Source: Sciurus carolinensis
Lineage: Eukaryota > Chordata > Mammalia > Rodentia > Sciuridae
Assembly: GCF_902686445.1 (NCBI RefSeq)
Contig: NC_062223.1
Span: 58,243,998-58,307,997 of the forward strand
Direction: 5' to 3'
DNA: 64,000 nt
The notes beneath the pieces are model-generated. The model made no database searches. It was not told the origin of the DNA and was given only the letters and a program-made list of their open reading frames with translations. Positions 58,275-64,000 of this stretch are shown here, in pieces. The position numbers and the translations under genes were made by a program. The stretch's first letter is position 1, and each line of letters opens with the position of its first letter.

Positions 58275-59309
58275 ATGAACAACATGAAAAAACAAGGAAA
58301 GAAAATAATCCAAACAAATCTAGATTCTATATTAATAGAATACAATGACAGTATGTTAGAAGAAATGTCAGAAAAGGACTTCAGATTATAAATTATTAAG
58401 ATGATTCGTGAAGCAAAGGATGAGATAAGAGAGCAAATGCAGGCAATGAATGATAATACCAATAAGCAGTTGAAAGAGCAACTTCAGGAAGCCAAAGATC
58501 ATTTCAACAAAGAGATAGAAATTCTCAAAAAAAAAAAAAAAAAAAAAAAAAACGGAAATACTTGAAATGAAGGAAATGATAAACCAAATAAAAAACTCAA
58601 TGGAAAGCATCACCAAAAGGGTAGACCCCTTGGAAGACAGAACCTCAGACAATGAAGACAAAATATTAAATCTTGAAAATAAAGTTGCCCAAACAGAGAA
58701 GATGGTAAGAAATCATGAACAGAATCTCCAAGAACTATGGGATATCATGAAAAGACCAAATTTAAGAATTATTGGAATTGAGGAAGGCACAGAGATACAA
58801 AACAAAGGAATGAACAACCTATTCAATAAAAGAATATCAGAAAATTTCCCAAACCTGAAGAATGAAATGAAAATCAAATACAAGAGGCTTACAGAACACC
58901 AAATGCACAAAATCACAACAGATCCACACAAAGACACATTATAATGAAAATGCCTAACATTCAAAATAAAAATAGGATTTTGAAGGCCACAAGAGAAAAG
59001 CATCAGATGACACATAGGGGGAAACCAATACAGAGAGCTGCAGACTCCTCAACCCAGACTCTAAAAGCTACAAGGGCCTGGAACAACATATTTCAAGCCC
59101 TAAAAGAACATGGTTGCCAACCAAGAATCCTATACCCAGAAAAAATAACCTTCAGATTTGAAGATGAAATAAAATTCTTCCATGATAAACAAAAGTTAAA
59201 AGAATTTACAAAAAGAAAGCCAAAACTACAGAATGTTCTCAACAAAATATTCCATGAGGAAGAAATGAAAAACAACAATGGAGGTCAGCAAAGGGAGGAA
59301 ATACCTTAG
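58275..59309 (+). pseudogene. L1 ORF1, copy 3, broken
   Basis: ATG at 58275, TAG at 59307-59309. The coiled-coil part (58440-58560), the RRM-like core (PNLRIIGIEEGTE at about 58757-58795, the family signature) and the C-terminal domain (FRFEDEIKFFHDKQKL, 59152-59200) are all recognisable. Breaks: TAA at codon 39 (58389-58391); an A-run of 26 (58527-58552), one base too long or two too short for the frame; and loss of one G near 58867 that shifts the frame after NLKNEM. The rest, 58944-59309, is open to the normal end. Confidence 0.92.
58527..58552 (+). repeat. A26 homopolymer inside ORF1 (copy 3)
   Basis: Pure run of 26 A in the coiled-coil coding region. To join the flanking frames the run would need 25 or 28 A, so its length alone breaks the ORF. 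Confidence 0.95.
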
Positions 59310-59364
59310 AGAAAAACCATTCAAAGGAGAAACCAAGTCAACTTAAAAACCAAAAATAAGATAA

Positions 59365-62300
59365 ATGACTGAGAATATAAATCATATCTCAATAATAACC
59401 CTGAATGTTAACAGCCTAAACTCATCAATCAAAAGATATAGACTGGCAGAATGGATTAAAAAGAAAGACCCAACAATATGCTGCCTGCAAGAGACTCATC
59501 TCATAGAAAAACACATCCACAGACTAGAGGTGAAAGGATGGGCAAAAACCTACCACACACATAGACTCAGTAAAATAGAGGGGGTTTCCATTCTTATATC
59601 AGATAAAGTGGACTTCAAGCAAAAGTTAGTCAGAAGGGATAAAGAAGGACATTTCATACTGCTTAAGGGAACCATAAATCAGGAAGGCATAATGATAGTA
59701 AATATTTATGCCCCAAACAATGGTGCATCCCTATACATCAAACAAATCCTTCTCAATTTCAGGAATCACATAGACCACAACACAATAATTCTGGGTGACT
59801 TTAACATACCTCTATCACCACTAGATAGATCTTCCAAACAAAAACCAACCAAACCAACCGAGAACTCAATAACACAATCAATAACCTAGACTTAATAGAC
59901 ATATATAGAATATTCCTACAATCAACAAGTAGATTCACTTTCTTCTCAGCAGCACATGGAACCTTCTCAAAAATAGATCATATGTTGTGCCACAAAGCAA
60001 CCCTTAAGAAATGCAAAAAATAGAGATACCGCCTTGTGTTATACCACATCAAAATGGACTAAGAGTAGAAATCAATGTCAAAATAAAAACAAATTACTCC
60101 AACACCTGGAGACTAAATAATATGCTATTGAATGAAACATGGATAACAAAAACATTAGGGAGGAGATAAAAAAATTCTTACAGGTGAATGAGAATGATGA
60201 TATAACATATCAAATTGTCTGGGACACTGTGAAAGCGGTGCTAAGAGGAAAATTCATTGCATGGAGTGCATTCCAGAAAAGAATGAAAAATCAACAATTA
60301 AATGACCTAACATTAGAGCTCAAAGCCCTAGGAAAAAAGAAAATAATAACAGCAAAAGTAGTAGAAGATAGGAAATAATTAAAATCAGAGCTGAAATCAA
60401 TGAAATTGAAACAAAAGAAACAATTCAAAAAATTGACAAAACAAAAAGTTGGTTCTTTCAAAAGTAAACAAGATAGACAAACCCTTAGCCTCACTAACAA
60501 AGAGAAGGAGAGAGAAAACTCAAATTACTAAAATTCATGATGAAAAAGCAAATATCATGACAGACACCACTGAGATACATTTCATAATGAGAAGCTACTT
60601 TGAAAATCTGTATTCCAACAAAATAGAAACTACTGAAGACATTGACAAATTTCTAGAGACATATGCTCCTCCCAAACTGAACCAGGAGGACATACACAAT
60701 TTAAACAGATCAATATCAAGCAATGAAATAGAAGAAGCCATTAAAAACCTACCATCCAAGAAAAGCCCAGGACCAGACGGATACTAAGTCAAGTTCTACA
60801 AGACCTTCAAAGATGAACTCATTCCAATACTTCTCAAAGTATTCCAGGAAATAGAAAAGGAGGGTACCCTACCAAACTCATTCTATGAAGCTAATATCAC
60901 CCTCATACCCAAACCAAGAAAAGACATATCATGGAAAGAAAATTTTAGACAAATATCTTCATGAATATAGATGCAAAGATCCTTAACAAAATATTGGAAA
61001 ACCGTATCCAAAAACATATTAAGAAAATAGTGCACCACAATCAAGTGGGGTTCATCCCTGGAATGCAAGGATGGTTTAACATCCATGAAACAATAAACAT
61101 AATCCATCATGTCGATAGACTTAAGGATAAGAATCATATGGTTATTTCAATTGATGCAGAAAAAGCGTTTGACAAAATGCAACAGCCCTTCTTGCTCAAA
61201 ACACTAGAAAAAATAGGGATAGTAGGAACATAACTGAACATTGTGAAGGCTATTTATGCTAAACCCATGGCCAACATCATTCTTAATGGAGAAAAACTGA
61301 AACCATTCCCTTTAAAACTGGGAACAAGACAGGAATGTCCTCTTTCTCCACTTCTATTCAATATTGTCCTCGAAACTCTAGCCAGACCACTTAGACAGAC
61401 TAAAGAAATTAAAGGGATACGAATAGGAAAAGAGGAACTTAAGCTGTCACTATTTGATGATGACATGATTCTATATTTAGCGGATCCAAAAAACTCCTCC
61501 AGAAAACTTCTAGACTTCATCAATGAATTCAGCAAAATAGCAGGCTATAAAATCAACACGCATAAATCTAAAGTATTTTTATACGCAAGCAATGAAACAT
61601 CTGAAAGGGAAATGAGGAAATCAACTCCATTTGCAATAGCCTCAAAAAAAATAAAATACTTAGGAACAATACCAACAAAAGAGGTAAAGATCTCTACAAT
61701 GAAAACTACAAAACATTGAGAAATATATTGAGGAAGACCTTAGAAGATGGAAAGATCTCCCATGTTCTTGGACAGGCAGAATTAATATTGTCAAAATGGT
61801 CATACTACCAAAAGTGCTATACAGATTCAATGCAATTCCAATTAAAATCCCAATGACGTACCTTACAGAAATAGAGCAAGCAATCATGAAATTCATCTGG
61901 AAGAATAAGAAAACCAGAATAGCTAAAACAATCCTTAGCAGGAAGAATGAAACAGGGGGTATCACAATACCAGATCTTCAACTCTACTACAAAGGAATAG
62001 TAACAAAACGGCATGCTATTGGCACCAAATTGACAGGTAGATCAATGGTAAAAATTAGAGGACATGGACACAAACCCAAATAAATACAATTTTCTCATAC
62101 TAGACAAAGGTGCCAAAAATATGCAATGCAGAAAAAATAGCCTCTTCAACAAATGGTGCTGGGAAAACTGGAAATCCATATGCAACAGAATGAAATAAAC
62201 GCATATCTCTCACCCTGCACAGAACTCTACTCAAAATGGACCATGGACCTCAGAATCAGAACAGAGACCCTGCATCTCATAGAAGAAAAAGTAGGTCCAA

Positions 62301-63172
62301 ATCTTCAACATGTCAGCCCAGGATCAGACTTCCTTAACAGGACTCCCATAGCACAAGAAATAAAAGCAAGAATCAATAACTGGGACAGATTCAAACTAAA
62401 AAGCTTTCTCTCAGCAAAGGAAACTATCAGCAATGCGAAGAAAGAGCCTACAGAGTGGGAGAAAATCTTTGCCAATCATACTTCAGATAGAGCACTAATC
62501 TCCAGAATCTATAAAGAACTCAAAAATCTCTACACCAAGAATACAAATAACCCAATCAAAAAAATGTGCTAAGGAAATGAACAGACACTTCACAGAAGAA
62601 GATCTACAAGCAATCAACAGATATATGAAAAAATGTTCAACATCTCTAGTAATAAGAGAAATGCAAATCAAAACCACCCTAAGATCCCATCTCACCCGAA
62701 TTAGAATGGCAATTATCAAGAATACAACAATAGGTGTTGGCGAGGATGCGGGGAAAAAGGTACACTCATACTTTGCTGGTGGGGCTGCAAACTAGTGCAG
62801 CCACTCTGGAAAGCAGTGTGGAGATTCCTTAGAAAACTTGGAATGGACCCACCATTTGACCCAGCTATCCCACTCCTTGGCCTATACCCAAAGGACTTAA
62901 AATCAGCATACAACAGAGATACAGTCACATCAATGTTCATAACTGCTCAGTTCACACTAGCCAGATTGTGGAACCAACCTAGATGTCCTTCAATTGATGA
63001 ATGGATAAAGAAACTGTAGTATATTTATACAATGGAATATTACTTGGCCATAAAGAAGAATAAAATATGGCATTTGAAGGCAAATGGATGAAATTGGAGA
63101 ATATCATGCTAAGTGAGATAAGCCAATCTCAAAAAAACCAAAGGATGAATGATCTCGCTGATAAGCAGATGA
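59365..63172 (+). pseudogene. L1 ORF2, copy 3, broken and with an altered RT motif
   Basis: The ATG at 59365 opens a frame to 59889 that covers the endonuclease: LNVNSLN, LQETHLIEKH, NIYAPNNG and LGDFNIPL are all present and uninterrupted. A small insertion/deletion near 59855 then shifts the frame. Later breaks fall near 60022, 60378, 60448, 60786, 61231, 61720, 62083, 62570 and 62725. In the RT, FADDM has become FDDDM (61453-61467) and the TRQGCPLS motif reads TRQECPLS, both unfavourable to catalysis. The Cys/His end region is shifted by a 3-4-bp loss near 62727. The ancestral stop is at 63170-63172. Total length matches the usual 1,270-1,275 codons. Confidence 0.93.
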
Positions 63173-63397
63173 TGACACATAATGGGGGGTGGGAGGGGTA
63201 AGATTGGAGAAAGGAGGGACTGTATAGAGGGAAAAGAGGGGTGGGAGGGGTGGGGGGAAGGAAAAAATAACAGAATGAATCAAACACCATCATCCTATGT
63301 AAATGTATGATTACACAAATGGTATGCCGTTACTCCACGTACAAACAGAAATGACATGAATCCCATTTGTTTACAACAAAAATAAATTTAAAAAGAA
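63173..63397 (+). other. L1 copy 3 3' UTR
   Basis: G-rich tract (63184-63262) with repeated G4-G6 runs, then the TTTACAACAAAAATAAATTTA end. The first A of the canonical AATAAA hexamer context is altered relative to copies 1 and 2, but AATAAA is still present near 63381. Confidence 0.85.
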
Positions 63398-63412
63398 AAG
63401 AATTATGGTATA
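63398..63412 (+). repeat. Target-site duplication of L1 copy 3, right
   Basis: AAGAATTATGGTATA, identical to 57256-57270. Confidence 0.95.
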
Positions 63413-64000
63413 ACATGAAAAGCCCAAATTTAAGATTTAGCTGGATAAAAGAATTCACAGAAGCTCAACTCAAAATAATGAACAATATAGTCAATGAAAT
63501 AATATCAGAAAATTTCCAAAACCTGAAGAATGAAATGGAAAATCAAATTCAAGAGACTTCGAGGACACCTAATGTACAAATTTACAACAGGTCCACACCA
63601 AGGCATATTATAACATAAATGCCTTGCATACAGAATAAAGATAGAATTTTAAAGGCCACAAGAGAAAACTCTCAGATTACATATAGAGGGAAACCTCTTC
63701 AGATCGCAGCAGATTCTTAACCCAGAAACTCAAAGCTAAGAGGTTCTAGAATAACATATACCAATGGCTGAAAGAAAATGGATGCCAATCAAGAACACTA
63801 CATCCAGCAAAATTAAGGTTCAGATTGATGATGAAACAAAAACATTCCATGATAAACAAAAGTTAAAAGAATTTACAACTAGAAGGCCTGTGCTATAGAA
63901 CATCCTCAGCAATATATTCCATGAGGAGAAAATGAAAAACAACAATGAAAGTCAGCAAAGGGAGGTACTTCACTAAAGGAAAAGCCAATCAAAGGTGAAA
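63398..64000 (+). mobile_element. Older L1 of unit C, continuation (ORF1 middle and C-terminal part)
   Basis: It resumes ORF1 after the nested copy 3 and aligns with 10520-11110 in unit A. The frame 63367-63618 covers the RRM-like core (IISENFQNLKNEMENQIQE). Later the C-terminal domain landmarks (..DKQKLKEFTT.., IFHEE) lie at 63840-63940 with frame changes. It runs off the window end. Confidence 0.85.

Larger units (their letters stand above)
57271..63397 (+). mobile_element. LINE-1 copy 3, full length, nested in an older L1
   Basis: The element starts at GCCATTTTGAGAAAAC immediately after the left target duplication. It contains a 5' UTR, ORF1 (58275-59309), ORF2 (59365-63172), a G-rich 3' UTR and an A-rich end. 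It is about 6.1 kb and complete in layout, but both ORFs are broken. The host site lies within ORF1 of the older L1, which is uninterrupted at this point in unit A (10520-10535). Confidence 0.95.

Overview
This window is nuclear DNA from a placental mammal, most likely a rodent of the squirrel family (ground squirrel, marmot or relative). The organism call rests on the SINEs. One is a B1 element fused to an ID tail (about 13790-13999), an arrangement typical of Sciuridae and their allies. Another is a young tRNA-like ID element (20589-20710). The window also holds several closely related rodent-type LINE-1 (L1) copies. I see no intact protein-coding gene, no cellular RNA gene and no prokaryotic feature. 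Most long open frames are pieces of decayed L1 ORF1 or ORF2, or their antisense shadows.

The host framework is a tandemly duplicated unit that carries a Mas-related G protein-coupled receptor (MRGPR, X/A/B type) coding exon. Unit A (about 3232-18057) ends in an MRGPR pseudogene at 16089-16890. Unit B (about 26490-36004) ends in an almost complete MRGPR pseudogene at 34176-35134, broken by one early stop and one 1-nt frameshift. Unit D (about 44770-49268) keeps only the start of an MRGPR exon at 49050-49268. Unit C (about 49510 to the window end) holds the upstream half of a unit; its receptor exon would lie beyond the window. A and C match over several kb, including a decayed retroviral pol remnant and an old L1. 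The receptor copies in A and D share two inactivating changes, so they descend from a copy that was already dead.

Mobile elements have been laid over this framework. Three relatively young L1s lie on the + strand: 1-3231 (cut by the window edge), about 18058-24670 (5' UTR, ORF1 and ORF2) and 57271-63397 (full length, 15-bp target-site duplication, inserted into the older L1 of unit C). Two L1s have the inverted structure left by twin priming (36010-39493 and 50782-52016); the second has a 17-bp target-site duplication and an empty site in unit A. A third inverted L1 is likely at 40440-41175. An older L1 lies at about 41660-44770. Solo LTRs with TG...CA ends and 5-bp duplications lie at 31134-31726 and 44204-44584. 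Two near-identical LTR copies form a large inverted repeat at 32243-33490. A 19-copy, 38-bp minisatellite (27251-27965) has grown inside the 3' UTR of an antisense L1.

I found no evidence of a new functional system. The most unusual items are the ID SINE that reads in frame through the ORF2 endonuclease domain, the growing A-tract inside ORF1, the LTR hairpin, the L1-derived minisatellite and the shared lesions that order the MRGPR duplications.
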